Positions 48,589-60,235 are shown, numbered from the stretch's first letter. The stretch: 64,000 bases of DNA from Henckelia pumila (GCF_033568475.1 NC_133121.1:200332664-200396663), one strand, 5' to 3'. Notes: generated by a model from the sequence alone, not told the origin. Made by a program: numbers and translations.

Positions 48589-50333
48589 TGAAACGACCCT
48601 AACTACTTCTTATAATTAATGATTAAATAAAATAAGGGTTTTCAAAAAATTTCGGCATGACCTATCTGATTATATAATGACCCACCTGTCACAGACAACA
48701 GATTTAAAATGCAACAACAATACGAAATAAACCAGACTGAGAACTGAACGATAACCGGAGAAAAATATTCGACCTTCCAAAAGTCCAAAAATCATATACT
48801 TTGATACTTATATGCCCAAAGACGATCATTAAATCTTTACGTTTACATTAATCCAAGTAACAAAATAAAAGACTATAAAATTTTAAAATAAACTTTTGCG
48901 GAAGACTGACATGGTCAGAGTGATGTGTCGTGCCCGCATCGCAGTCCGCTTGATAGTCCTGCCCCTCAATCTCCATGATAACATAAACCTGCACCAAGTA
49001 GATGTAGTGAGCCTAGAGACCCAAAAAGAATATGAGGTGAAATAACGAGGGTTTAAATGTACATGCTTAATACTTAAAATACTTGTACTTAATATACCTT
49101 GAAACTTACTCCGAGGTGTTGAATGGTAAATGAGAATGAGATGTAATTCATGAAATGAACTCACACATTCAAACTTGAGAAATTTCTTAAAATTTATTTA
49201 ATCTCATGCATGACTGAAACTGAATATAAACTAATCCGAGTCAAAATAAGATTGAACTGTAACTGAAACTGAAAATGTAACTGTAACTGAAAATGTAACT
49301 GTGAACTTAGATCCTTGAATTGTGACTCTGTGATTTCGATCTCGATCATGGTTGTAGTGCAATATGCCGCAAGGAAGTCCGGATATCTTTCAACCCGTCT
49401 TGCCCTATGAGTGGTATGGGAAGCCAAGATTTCTCCCAGCCCGTCCATACGCATGAATTTTTGGTAAGGGAAGTCAAGACGTCTCCCAGCCCGTCCAAAC
49501 ACATGAATTTTACTGTAGTCACAACCAACTCACTTCGTTCATAAAAATATTTTCTTTCATTCTTTTCTTGACTCGACTCAAAGATATAACATGCATTTAT
49601 GGAAATGTCTCTCTTTGAAAATATTTACTCAATTATTCGATTTATGAAATAAATAATTCAAGATGGTTGACAAGGATGGTGATTTAGGTGGAAAACCATA
49701 GCTAAGATTCTAGATATTACTTTTGGCACTTAGGACGTATCCCGAGCAATCCTCTTGTAATGCTTAAAACATGCTCATTTCTTAATCAAAACGACTTCCG
49801 CTTGAGAACACAGTTCCCATGTCCTCTATACTCACCTAGGATGTCATCCTCGAGGTACAAATCTTATCCAATAATTTCTGACAATAATGTTTCCGAGCAG
49901 CAACACTTAACTTCTAAAATTAGAACCTTAGCAATCAATAACCTAGAACTAGACCAAAACTTAACCGAATTGGTTCCCACTTGAAACGACCATTTCCTAA
50001 CATCCTAGGCTATTTCTAGACTTGAGTCCTTAATCAAAAATATTAATGAAACCCTGTCATATACCACCATTCCCGGACAGCCTTGTTTCTTGACAGAATT
50101 CAGCGCCTGTTATTCTTACTTGGACCCTATTTTAGACCTTCAACCCATGCTCCTCTAAGTTTCAAGCCTATAAACTAACAACATGACCACTCCATAGACC
50201 TTTTCAAAACCACTAGTACAGATTTCCCCAAGCCTATCATGACTCGACAAGAACAGCCCCTGCCCCAGCCCCTTAAAAACCAATCAACCCAGCCCGAGCA
50301 CTGTCCCCTGTTCCTGAAACCCGATCCCCTTCA
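48589..50333 (-). mobile_element. Chromovirus 3' LTR, first half (continues at 61746)
   Basis: Starts TGAAACGACCCTAACTAC and matches the LTRs at 7728 and 20576, including the TGGTAAGGGAAG.CAAGA block at 49460. It is inserted into the SIRE env-like ORF; the bases before it, GCAAC (48584-48588), would be the target duplication, with the other copy beyond the window. It is split at 50333 by the Tat-type element. Confidence 0.85.
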
Positions 50334-51764
50334 TGATAGTCATGTTTGTGTTGCTTATTTTAATATCGTTTTGTTGTTGTTTTGCATGCATTTACATGTT
50401 GTAATTTAGAATTTTGTTCTTTTTTTTATTTATCATGTATGCATAACATACTCCCAGATTTATTGTGTAGTACGTCGCATTTTACTGGAAAAAAGAGAAA
50501 TTAAAGAACAAAAGAAGAAGATGCGCAACAAGAGAGGAAAAGATGGAAAAGCTATTGCGCAAGAGAAGAATTACGGAGCAGCAATGATCCAAAAATAATT
50601 TTTAATTATAGAGAGTTAAAATCCGATCTCCATCGTTCAGAATAAAATTTAGGATGTTTTGAAACTGCTGTCCAAATTTCAGCTCAATCCAACGGCTAGA
50701 TCTCCGGATATGAATATTTCAAAATCGCTGCTCGCTAGGAGAAAAGTTGCTCGCTCGATCTTCAACATCTTGCCGATCGAGCGAGAGGTGCTATTCGGAA
50801 AAAAATATGTAATTTAGAAATTTTTATTTTTAAGGACTCTTGCCTTAATTAAAAGATATATCTCGAATTTCAGAGTTTGGGGGCATCATTCTGAATCATC
50901 TTTGGACGGCTAGAAGCTTGAAGAAACATCTTGGCGGCTAGGTTTTTCTTTTTTTTCTTAGATTTAAATTTCTTTCATGAATTTTTCTAGAAAATTCATG
51001 AATCGTTGTGGCTAAGTTTTAGTACTTTGTTGAGGAAGACGAACCCTTGAGTTATTTTATTTGTGAGATTCAAGTTTCAATTGTTTAATTCCAAATTGCG
51101 TATCAAGAGTTGTTTTGAATTGATTGTCTTGCTTGTATGTGAGATTATAGGCCTGTGATTTCATTATACAACTTATAGCTAAATTAGAATTCAAATCCGT
51201 AATTGTTTGAATCATCTAATTTGTGAAGCAACTATGATTAATATTTTCTGCTGTTGAATTTATTAAATCGTAGGAACAACAATTGACTAGATTAAATACA
51301 ACCGCTGGTGTTTGTGTTGTCTAGCTTCATTAGTTTTACTCATTTGAATGCTACCGTGGATTTAAATCTAGATTGCTATTATCGGGTTAATTTATGGGGT
51401 AAGGGTTAATTTAGAATGTTGTTTTCTAATTAAATAAAATTAAGGTGAAACGGGAATTAAATTTCCAATGATGAATATTCAATGTGAATTAATTATTTTT
51501 TTTAGGGAATCGATGATCGAATGAATAATTTCAAGGGTGTAGTCGACCGATACCAAGTCTCGTTAGTTTATTGATCTTTCTTATTTTAATTCTTGCATAG
51601 TAGTTAGTAAAATTAAAAAAATCCCCTTTTATTATTTAAGTATTTTAAGAACACTATATAAATTTCACTTTTCTCGTGGGAACGATCCCTACTCTCACTG
51701 CTACATAATTTGTTTATCTGATTGGAGTCGGGTAATTTGGGCGCGACACGACTAAGCGCTACCA
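50334..51764 (+). mobile_element. Tat-type 5' LTR
   Basis: 1431 bp, closely matching the 3' LTR at 60236-61740 but shorter by one 73-bp hairpin unit. Palindrome array C has one unit here. Confidence 0.95.
50750..50785 (+). repeat. 36-nt palindrome (array C, 5' LTR copy)
   Basis: Arms CTCGCTCGATC and GATCGAGCGAG around a 14-nt centre. Seven A begin at 50799, 13 nt after the palindrome. Same sequence family as array B. Confidence 0.92.
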
Positions 51765-51769
51765 AATTT

Positions 51770-51787
51770 TGGCGCCGTTGCCGGGGA
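51770..51787 (+). other. Primer-binding site (tRNA-Asp)
   Basis: TGGCGCCGTTGCCGGGGA is complementary over 18 nt to the 3' end of plant tRNA-Asp(GTC) and lies five bases after the LTR. This PBS is typical of Tat/Athila elements. Confidence 0.93.
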
Positions 51788-51857
51788 CGGTGTTTAATTT
51801 ATTTGTGTTCTTGTTTTTACTTATATTTTTTTATTCTTTCCCCAGTGCTTCTCGGGT

Positions 51858-53258
51858 TTGTTCATGCTTTCAGGTGACTCTTCAGAAGAAGAATTTCCAT
51901 ACGACCCAGAGATAGAAAGAACTTTGCATAGACAAAGGACAGAAGCTCATAAAAGACTACAAGAGGACGAGCGCATGGTTGAAGATCTGACAATAGCAAT
52001 GACTGACAACGCCAATCTGAGCTTGAGACAACTGGGCACTCCTGATTTGAACCAGCAGCCCTTATGCATTACTTTTCCTACTTTAGAAGCTAATGCTACT
52101 TTTGAATTAAAATCTGGGCTAATACATTTGTTACCTTCATTCCATGGTCTTGCAGGTGAGGATCCTCATAAGCATTTGATGGAATTCCATGTGGTTTGCA
52201 CGAGTATGAAACCCCATGTAGTCACAGAAGAGCAGATCCAATTGAGAGCCTTTCCTTTCTCTTTGAAGAGTGCTGCTAAGGATTGGCTGTACTATTTACT
52301 CTCTGGATCCATCACCACCTGGACAGAGATGAAGAGGATCTTCTTAGAGAAATATTTCCCAACTTCTAGAGCCACGAACATCCGGAAAGAAATCTATGGA
52401 ATCAAGCAATACTCCGAAGAATCACTGCATGAATACTGGGAGCGGTTCAAAAAGCTTGTTGCTAGCTGTCCGCAACATCAGATAAGTGAAAACCTGTTAA
52501 TTCAATATTGCTATGAAGGTTTGTTGCCTCATGATAGGAGTATGCTAGATGCGGCTAGTGGAGGAGTTTTTGTGGACAAAACTCCAGTACAAGCAAGGAA
52601 TTTGATCGAGAACATGGCTGCTAATTCTCAGCAATTTGGCGCAAACAAAAGTGATTCTGCACCCAGACAAGTCAATGAGGTAAATGTTTCTTTCCTTGAA
52701 CAACGGCTGATTGATCTGACGTCTCTTGTGCATCAAATGGTTGTAGGGAATGGACAAAATATGAAGGTTTGTGGAATTTGCACTGCAAAGGGACATGCAA
52801 CTGACATGTGTTCCACGCTTCAAGAAGGATCTAGTGAGCAAGTTAATGCAGCAGGAGGATTTCCAGGGCCACCACAGAGAAGTTATGATCATTACTCGAA
52901 CACGTACAATCCGGGTTGGAAGGATCATCCAAACCTCAGATATGGAAATCCTGCAATGAATCAGCCTGCACCTTCAATGAATCAACCAAATAATCAAGAA
53001 TTCAGGACACAGTATCCTCCACAACCACAGCGTCCTCAAATTCCAACGCAAGGTGAGTTTTTAGAAAATATAGTTAAGGATCTTGCTACTAATACTGTCA
53101 CTTTTCAACAGGAAACGAGAGCAAGTATCCAACACTTGAACACTCAGATGGGGCAGTTGGCTACCGCAATCAACAGGTTGAAGGCACTGAATTCTAACTG
53201 TCTGCCATCGCAGACAGTGGTGAATCCAAAGGTGAATGTGAGTGCAATCACATTGAGG
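51858..53258 (+). pseudogene. Tat/Athila-type Gag, 467 codons up to CACTA insertion
   Basis: Open from MLSGDSSEEEFPYDPEIERT to residue 467, where the transposon is inserted. The retrotransposon Gag domain lies at about residues 105-240 ('GEDPHKHLMEFHVVCTSMKP', 'SLKSAAKDWLYYL', 'MKRIFLEKYFPTSRA', 'SLHEYWERFKKL'). A C-rich CGICTAKGHATDMC near residue 302 resembles a knuckle. Pro/Gln-rich linker follows. The break comes after T-L-R; the residues S-G-K-E-L expected next are found at 57769, beyond the transposon. Confidence 0.93.
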
Positions 53259-53289
53259 CAACTACAAGAAAAATTCTAATCAACAACAC

Positions 53290-53610
53290 TCAATCGACAA
53301 CGGTTTTATGTCAAAACCGTTGTCTTTCACCCAATAACAACGGTTTTAATCAAAACCGTTGTCTTTGGGCATTTTCTCAATAAAAAAGACAACAGTTTTT
53401 TAAAAATCGTTGTCTTTTGGGGGCATAAGACAACAGTGTTTTAAAACCGTTGTCTATGACTGTTTATTTTGGGCCTACGACAACAGTTTTTATTGACTGT
53501 TGTCTATGAGCGGGTTTTTATGACCTACGACAACGGTTTTAATTAACTGTTGTCTATTAATGTGTTTTTGGGGGTCTACGACAACGGTTTTAAAAACTGT
53601 TGTCTTTTCT
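53290..53610. repeat. CACTA left subterminal repeats
   Basis: About ten copies, in both orientations, of ACAACGGTTTT / AAAACCGTTGTCT-like motifs, the expected transposase-binding repeats. Confidence 0.92.
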
Positions 53611-54146
53611 CTTTTTTTAATACATAAACGTACACGATTTTTTCTCTTCTTTTTTTAATTTATAATAATTAATAAATACATATACATATACGCTTAAGAG
53701 GATAGAACACGGAAAGGAAAGCTAAACCCAATCCGAAAATCCCTAGCCCCAACCCTCTTTTAATTTCTTTCCTTATTTTTTTAAAGGAACTTACGCAACT
53801 TTCTCTCTCACGATTCCCCCCAAAAACCCAACCCTAGCCTCCCACTTTTGCCGTCGATCCGCTGCCACTGAAGTGGGAAATCTGTTATTGGAGCTAAAAT
53901 TTGGCTAGATCTGTCGTAAGCTTCGTTTTGATGCCAATATAACATGGAATCGCGACATGAAGCTTGGAATCCATCGCCCTGTTCGACCATAGTTGCGCAA
54001 GTAGTAGTTTTTCCCATTTTCTTTTAATTTCTCTTTTTTGATTCTGAGTAAATTGGCTGCGTAAGTGTGTGAAATCTATTTTCCTTATTTAGTTCGTCGT
54101 GTCCAGCCTGTGATTTTGTTGTGGTATCCATGTTTGTGTTTTGCAG
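53611..54146 (+). other. Captured upstream region of IspF gene (probable)
   Basis: Contains 'AACCCTAGCC' and pyrimidine-rich stretches resembling a plant 5' UTR, followed by an intron-like stretch ending TTTTGCAG at 54146. No plastid-targeting peptide could be read. The 54017-53808 open frame on the - strand is not supported. Confidence 0.35.
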
Positions 54147-54253
54147 AATTGTGGGGCACGGATTCGATCTGCATAGGTTGGAGCCTGTCTATCCTCTCAT
54201 CATCGGTGGTATCGATATTCCTCATGATCGAGGCTGCGAAGCTCACTCCGACG
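54147..54253 (+). pseudogene. Captured exon of IspF (MECDP synthase)
   Basis: Bounded by TTTTGCAG and GTATGA splice signals, the 107-bp exon reads '[20 protein letters not shown]' and then [16 protein letters not shown]. This is the N-terminal core of 2-C-methyl-D-erythritol 2,4-cyclodiphosphate synthase of the plastid isoprenoid (MEP) pathway, including the metal-binding D-x-H (here D-L-H). Only this exon of the enzyme (normally about 160 residues after the transit peptide) is found. The usual G in EPGYPL is V. A captured fragment, not a working gene. Confidence 0.88.
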
Positions 54254-54726
54254 GTATGAATCAATATGCGTTTGACCTTTCTGTTTCTCTATATAGGCTA
54301 TTTTAGATGGTTCGTTTCGGAAGAAAATTGTAATTTTTTCAAACTTAAAATAAAATTTATTTATTTTGGTTCATGATCATCCCCACTTCTGTTGCATCCG
54401 TCTTTGTGTATGTTTTGATTTCTTACTGATTTTGTTATGCTTTGAAGGCATTCGTTTTTTACAATCTCATGGTTTCATGTTTAGTTTAGATAGTTGAATG
54501 GTGAAAGCCTGTATTTTTTGCAACTGATTTTGTTTGGTTAAATTCCATAAACAATAATTGAGGTTCTCTATTCGATTTTTAACTATTATGTTGCAAGTGT
54601 TAAGCCCAATATTAATTGTGATCAAATTTTGAGATTTTGTTTCTTCTGGCACATGAAACCTTTGTATTTAAGATTCATAAATTCATGGTACAACCACTCA
54701 GGAACCTATTATTTCGAGTTTTACAG

Positions 54727-54798
54727 CTCTGGAGCCCGACCTTTGCATCACTGTTGCATATGGGAATATTTTACCAACTACATTCCTTACATCTATTG
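54727..54798 (+). pseudogene. Captured exon 1 of methionyl-tRNA formyltransferase
   Basis: After TTTTACAG the exon reads LEPDLCITVAYGNILPTTFL and ends at a GTTAGT donor. This matches the Fmt formyltransferase domain (family ELCITAAYGNILP). In plants the enzyme formylates initiator Met-tRNA in plastids and mitochondria. It continues in phase with the next exon at 55601. Confidence 0.88.
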
Positions 54799-55600
54799 GT
54801 TAGTGAAACAATTCAATTTATGAATCAAGTGTTTGAACATGAAACTTGATTCTTCATCAATTTATGACATGTTTGGAATGGATAGGAAGGTATTCAATCC
54901 AGTAATGTAATTATATTTATCTCCGCCTAATTTCTTCCTTTAGTGGAATGTTTTGCTAAAGTTAATGTCATAATGACGAGATATGCTAGCAACCTTTAGA
55001 TGTGAGAGGTAGATGATGTGATGATAAAAGCATGAGCCTAATCTACTCAAAATATATTTAGTGTACTACTGGGGGAGGGGTGGTGTCATTCAACTAATTG
55101 GACTTTGAAAAGAGGCAAATAACGTTGCATCTAATTTATTGATGGTCTTTGTACCCTTCAGATAGCAGAATCTCATTGGTCAGCTCTATATCAACACAGA
55201 GGATAATTCGTGTGCACATATGCTTAACGTAATTAAATGTTTGTTTTAAATCTTTCTAGTTTTTTTTTATTTTGAAATAAAATCTTTAAGTTTTTTTATT
55301 ATGATTAACAAATAGTTTTGTTATTTTTCAAATTTACAAAAATATGTTATTTATATTAACTTTTTATTGACTGAAAGATGGGGTATTTTTGTCCATCCAT
55401 TAAATGACCAAGGTGATTATTCCAAGGGGTTGATGCATTATTATATAGTATAGATTCTAATTTATTGATGGTCTTGGTACTCATCAGATGACATTATCTC
55501 ATTGGTCAGTTCTATATATATTGTTGTGGAAACATTATAGATTTCGTAGGATGTTTCCTTGCTCAGAAGCTTACATCAAGCTGCCTCTGAGTTGTTTCAG

Positions 55601-55670
55601 GAACAGTGAACATACACCAAGCTTGCTTCCTCTCTATCGTGGGGCAGCACCTGTTCAAAAAGCTCTACAG
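55601..55670 (+). pseudogene. Captured exon 2 of methionyl-tRNA formyltransferase, frameshifted
   Basis: Begins GAACAGTGAACATACAC (T-V-N-I-H) and continues SLLPLYRGAAPVQKALQ in a different frame, because one base of the conserved H-P-S codons is missing at about 55617. 'HPSLLPLYRGAAP' is the catalytic/folate site region of Fmt. It ends at a GTTCAT donor. Confidence 0.88.
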
Positions 55671-55758
55671 GTTCATACTCCCTTCGGTTTTTAGATTGTT
55701 ATTTGTCAAGTTCTTTATTCTCAAATGTGCACTCATCAACTTCTTCAACAGGTTACAC

Positions 55759-55863
55759 GATGGTATCAGAGAAACAGGGGTGTCATTAGCACATACTGTG
55801 CGTCAACTGGATGCTGGACCTGTTATTTCCTGTGAAAAAGTGGTGGTTAATGATCAAATAAAG
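55759..55863 (+). pseudogene. Captured exon 3 of methionyl-tRNA formyltransferase
   Basis: Reads DGIRETGVSLAHTVRQLDAG and then PVISCEKVVVNDQIK, followed by GTATTT. The expected acceptor TTACAG immediately before reads TTACAC, so the splice site is destroyed. Confidence 0.88.
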
Positions 55864-56222
55864 GTATTTACAACATGTATTACTTTTTTAATTTATGAAA
55901 GTCATCTAAGGTTCTGATACAGATAGCCACTTGTGTATTTTACAACATTTAGATAACATGTTTGGAACAAGATTTGATGAAGAGACTTAAGTTTGGATCT
56001 CCTTTAATCATCTTAAATTTCCTCAACCATTTGACTTCTAACCTAAATGAGTGGAATAATTTCTTGATTACTGATTCATTTGTTAACCCAGATTCATACT
56101 AGTGCAAAATTGTTAATAATGAAACAAAAGCAGTCCCTAATTTCTTTATCATCTACCATAACTAACTTGTATTATTTGTGTTGCACTATGTTTATTACTA
56201 AGCTTTAGTGATCTTTGGGCAA

Positions 56223-56256
56223 GCTCCAGAATTACTTGACTTGCTATTTACTCAAG
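56223..56256 (+). pseudogene. Captured exon 4 of methionyl-tRNA formyltransferase
   Basis: Reads APELLDLLFTQ, which follows K-A-P-E-L-L in the family. The base before the exon makes CAA where a CAG acceptor is expected. Downstream exons with the C-terminal domain were not found; 56257-57484 shows no further recognisable exon. Confidence 0.8.
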
Positions 56257-57484
56257 GTTTTTATCCTCTTTCCTCCATCTTGTACTGCTTGCGCACCAAT
56301 TTATAAAAATCTATTGTTTCAATCCAAGCTTTGCTCAACCCAATTTATAAACATATTACCGTATTTGTGGTTATTTTCAAAGTTTTTAATTATAAAACCT
56401 TCTAAACTAAATTATCAGATCCTTTTTAATGCAAGTGCAAATTGAATACAATTTGATAAATTTTAATTGCCCAGGATGTGCTACAGCAAATTTCATGATA
56501 ATTCTCAAGAATTCAAGGTCACAGGAATAGTATATGGTTGGCATTTTCAAATATTCTTAAGGTTTAATCATTCAAAGTACGAGCATCCTATCCTTAATGG
56601 GCAAACATTGTTGATGCTTTCAAATTTTAGCTTTGTCAGTATTTTCAATGGGATCTTGTGCCTGTGATTAATCTTAGGAAAGTTAAGATCTTCGGAGGCT
56701 TGTTGATATCGTATGTTTTTTTATGCTAATCCGAAAAAAAGCATTAATTGTTTTTGCTTTATATTTTTGAGTGCATTGTGCTTGGATAGTTAGCTCACTC
56801 TTATCAAATTTGTGATGTTAACTAAGTTAGGTTAAAAAATAAGCACATATTTATTTGTGCAGAAAAATAATGTTATTCAAATCTCTCATACCAATTGTCG
56901 TTATATGTAATTATTGTGATTAACTGATCACTTTATATTTACGTGTTATGACTTGCTTTGAACTAAGAAATTCATTCTAGGCTAGATATATCTGAAACTG
57001 CCTGGAAGAGTTGCACTAGCTGTCTAAGCTGTGTCTCTGTGTAATGGGCAAGAATTAAGGACAAAATACTGATTTCAAGAATGATATGGTAATTAATTCT
57101 TAAGATTATGTTTCTGGGCAGGTTAAAGACCTTCAAATTGTCTCAAAACATATGCATGCAAGCTTCACATTTATATTTTCTATTAATTTCAATACTTATT
57201 AATTTAAATTTGATAGATATAACAAAGTGTGTTTTTCTGTTGCAGTATGAGAAGTTGATGAAGACAAGGTCTTATCTTCTCTAAAGCAAGATGAGATGTT
57301 CATTACAGAAAAGAGATTGTTCAAAGTGTATTTTTTAGTATGCATTGAATTATAATTCTAACTTTGAGTTATTTGTAATAGTGAAAAATTGTATATTAAA
57401 TTTAATTTTTCAAAATTTAATTTTGATTGATTTATTATATTGAAAATTTATATATATATTTTTTTGTTTTTTACATTAAAAAAA

Positions 57485-57740
57485 ACAACGGTTTTTTTTC
57501 GTTGTTGTAGGTCATTTAAAAATGTTGTTGAAGACTCGATTATTATGAAGACATGCTCAAAGACAACATTTAAAAACCGTTGTCTTTGAGAGAGAAGACA
57601 ACGGTTTTTTACCGTTGTAAAACCGTTGTCTTTGCCAGAAAAGACAACGGTTTGTAACTGTTGTCTTTGAGCGCTTTTTTTAACAACACCACCTTTAACA
57701 ACATTTTTAAACTACCTACGACAACGGTTTTTCACTGTTG
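57485..57740. repeat. CACTA right subterminal repeats
   Basis: Multiple AAAACCGTTGTCTTT-like motifs in both orientations mirroring the left end. Confidence 0.92.
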
Positions 57741-57768
57741 TTGTTAGCCTTTTTTTCTTGTAGTGAGG

Positions 57769-58222
57769 AGTGGAAAAGAGTTGAAAGTTAGTCCAGAAGT
57801 AGTGCAAGAACCAATTCAGAACAAAGATGTGGAGGAATTCAGACTGGAAGAGAATGAAATAATTCCAAAGGATGCGCCAAGAGGTAAGTTTCCTCCTTTT
57901 TCTAAGTATAAACCTATAGCCCCTTTTTCCTTAGCATTGAAAGAGTCTAGGAAAGATGATGGAATTAAGGGGTTGTATGAAGTGTTTCGTAGATGTGAGG
58001 TAAATATTCCTTTGTTAGATGCTATCAAACAAGTACCTCGCTATGCTAAATTTTTAAAAGAGTTGTGTACTGTGAAGAGAAAACAAAAACTGAAGGGATG
58101 TCAGAAAGTTGAACTAGGAGAACAGGTTTCTGCCGTAATTCAAAGAAAGGTACCCACAAATGCAAGGACCCAGGTATGTTCTCGATTCCTTGTAAAATAT
58201 AAGATGTTCAGCTTGACACAAC
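57769..58222 (+). pseudogene. Gag-protease linker resuming after the CACTA insertion
   Basis: Starts SGKELKVSPEVVQEPIQNKD in the phase left at 53258. It includes 'PFSLALKESRKDDGIKGLYE' and 'IPLLDAIKQVPRYAKFLKEL', both typical of Tat/Athila elements before the protease. A one-base deletion near 58160 shifts frame (KDPGMFSIPC is readable in another frame), and a TAA follows at about 58201. Confidence 0.88.
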
Positions 58223-58757
58223 CATGCTAGATTTAGGAGCATCGATTAATGTTATGCCATACTCTGTTTATGCTTCCTTAAATCTTGGGCCTTTGACTGA
58301 AACTGCAATCGTTATTCAAATGGCTGATAGATCTACTATTTTCCCTAGAGGAGTGATAGAGGATGTTCTTGTGCAAGTTGGTAATTTGATTTTTCCTGCT
58401 GATTTCTATGTGCTTGATATGAAAAATAATGATTGGAATAGCCCAACTTTACTCGGGAGACCATTTTTTAAAACTTCAAAGTCTATCATAGATGTTGATA
58501 ATGGTACTCTCACTATGGAATTTGATGGGAAAATTGTTAAGTTTAATATTTTTGATACCCTGAAAATTCCTAGTTGTGACAGTGTTGTTAATAATATTGA
58601 TGTCAATGATCACTTGTCACACAAACATGAGAAAGATGTGAATGAGGGTAAGTTGAAAGAAGTTATTGCACAACCTGCTAACAATTCTATTGTTAAAATT
58701 TTTATCTCTGATTTTAGGCATCTAAAACTGAGCCGAAACTTCCTCCGGATCGATTAA
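58223..58757 (+). pseudogene. Tat/Athila-type aspartic protease
   Basis: Reads MLDLGASINVMPYSVYASLN with the D-L-G-A-S active site, then 'QMADRSTIFPRGVIEDVLVQ', 'FPADFYVLDM' and LLGRPFFKTSKSIIDVDNGT, the full retropepsin fold of this group. The open block runs about 177 residues. Directly after it, where RT should start, comes the 3' non-coding part. Frameshift and stop upstream separate it from Gag. Confidence 0.92.
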
Positions 58758-60220
58758 AAGGAATCCCCAAGAAATCAAAGCAGAGGAAGCATGGGACGAA
58801 ATTAACTGAACAATTTCTCAAGTGGGCGAAGGTGGTTTGAAAAACTAGATATAAACCACCATGAGCAAAAGAAACATGCAGTCGGGCCGATGACTGTAAA
58901 AAGAGGTGCTGACTGGGAGGCAACCCAGTGTTGTTTTCTTTTAATTAGTTTTTATTGTTCATTCTGTTTTTGGCATTTTATTTTTGTTGTTTTTGGTTTC
59001 CCGAATGCCGCCACCTCCGCAGACAAAGTTCCAATATGATTCTTCCGTGATGCTGTCAGACGTTGAAGAGGACAGTGCCAACACTTAAACTAGGGGATTT
59101 TCGTTTTACATTTTTTGCATTGCATTGTGTTGAGTTATTTGTTTGTGTGTTGTGTTTTGACGCATTGAGGGCAATGCTTCATTTAAGTGTGGGGGGATGT
59201 ATTCATTTTTTTGCATTTGTTTTGTTTTGTTATTGCATTGAGTTTGTGATTTGTTGTGTTGTTTTTCGTTTGTGTCGTATGCATAAGTAGGATGATGATT
59301 TTTAGCCTATGATGATGGAAGTGAAAAAAAATGAAATTTTTGAAAATTTTAACTCTTGATTGGACATGAGAAACCGTAGGTTGTTTGTTTAATATTCCAA
59401 GCACGCATGTTGAACCAGTAAAGTGTAGCGATATATTAGATATTGTGGAGGTCTGTTGGACCATTGCACGACAATAGGTGTTTGTGGAACATAATAGTTC
59501 TTGAATTTGGATGATTTCTTTGATGTGACATATACTTTCTTGGGTGCACCTAAAATTTTTGGTTTTTAAGAAGAAAATTAATTTTTGGAAACCAATCAAT
59601 TTCATCCGGGTTGCGAGCGAGATGTATGAAATTCTATTCATCTTGTTTGTGGCTAAGTATGCGGATTACATGGGGTTAATCTTTTGAAAAAAAATAATAT
59701 TTTGATTCCATCCGGGCTTGAAATATGAATGAAATTCTATTCATTATTTCATAGCTAAGTTTGCGGACCTAATGGGATTGCAGTTCCATCCGGGCTATAG
59801 ACGAGGGGATTGAAATTCGAATCCTATCTAGTTTTAGCTAAGTATGCGGGTAATTATTGGGACTTTTAAAATGTTAGGTTCAAAATCCAACGGTGCGTAA
59901 TTATTCTTAAGGAAGTTGTGTTGTGTTGGAGGATTGTTGAGAGGAGAGTTCTGGATTGTGAGGCTTACACTGAATTCTTATAGGTCGACGAATAGTTTTG
60001 AAGCTTTGTCTTTTGAAGTTGCATGTAACTGGGAAAACATGACACACACACACGTTCGCATTCGACTGAAGGTGTATCATTGATGATTGAGAGTAGCTAT
60101 GAACTTGTTTTAGATGACAGTGTTTTTCTCTGAGGCTATGTTGTGTATGCTCATTCTTGCTTGTGTATTTGTTTTGTTTCATTTTGTTTTGCATGACTTA
60201 CTCGAGGGCGAGTAAGGATT
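58758..60220 (+). other. 3' untranslated region of the Tat-type element
   Basis: Contains CTGGGAGGCAACCCAGTG (58914-58931) and an internal PPT-like 'TTAAGTGTGGGGGG' (59183-59196) commonly seen near the 3' end of Tat/Athila elements. Three imperfect repeats of a TCCGGG...AATTCTAT....GCTAAGT.TGCGG block occur at 59605-59850. No coding sequence is supported on either strand. Confidence 0.7.
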
Positions 60221-60235
60221 AAGTGTGGGGGTATT
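60221..60235 (+). other. Polypurine tract
   Basis: AAGTGTGGGGGTATT directly before the 3' LTR start. Confidence 0.88.

Larger units (their letters stand above)
53259..57765. mobile_element. CACTA transposon carrying captured gene exons (Pack-CACTA)
   Basis: 4507 bp, flanked by the 3-bp duplication AGG (53256-53258, 57766-57768). The right terminus, inverted, reads CACTACAAGAAAAAA; the left reads CAACTACAAGAAAAA, one extra A relative to the CACTA motif. Both ends have many direct and inverted copies of a subterminal motif AAAACCGTTGTCTTT (53290-53610 and 57485-57740). No transposase is present. The interior holds exons of an IspF gene and of a methionyl-tRNA formyltransferase gene, both damaged. 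Confidence 0.93.

Noticed and set aside
53290-53610. CACTA subterminal repeats as a satellite or MITE
   Set aside because: Mirror copies at 57485-57740, CACTA-like termini and a 3-bp duplication place them as the ends of one transposon.
53808-54017. - strand ORF at the start of the captured IspF region
   Set aside because: Overlaps a 5' UTR-like stretch of the captured gene; composition and orientation give no support.
56467-56667. Possible further captured exon
   Set aside because: No match to IspF, FMT or another family could be recognised and the edges do not look like splice sites.
59183-59641. 152-codon - strand ORF
   Set aside because: Antisense to the 3' untranslated region of the Tat-type element; low-complexity His/Thr/Lys composition.
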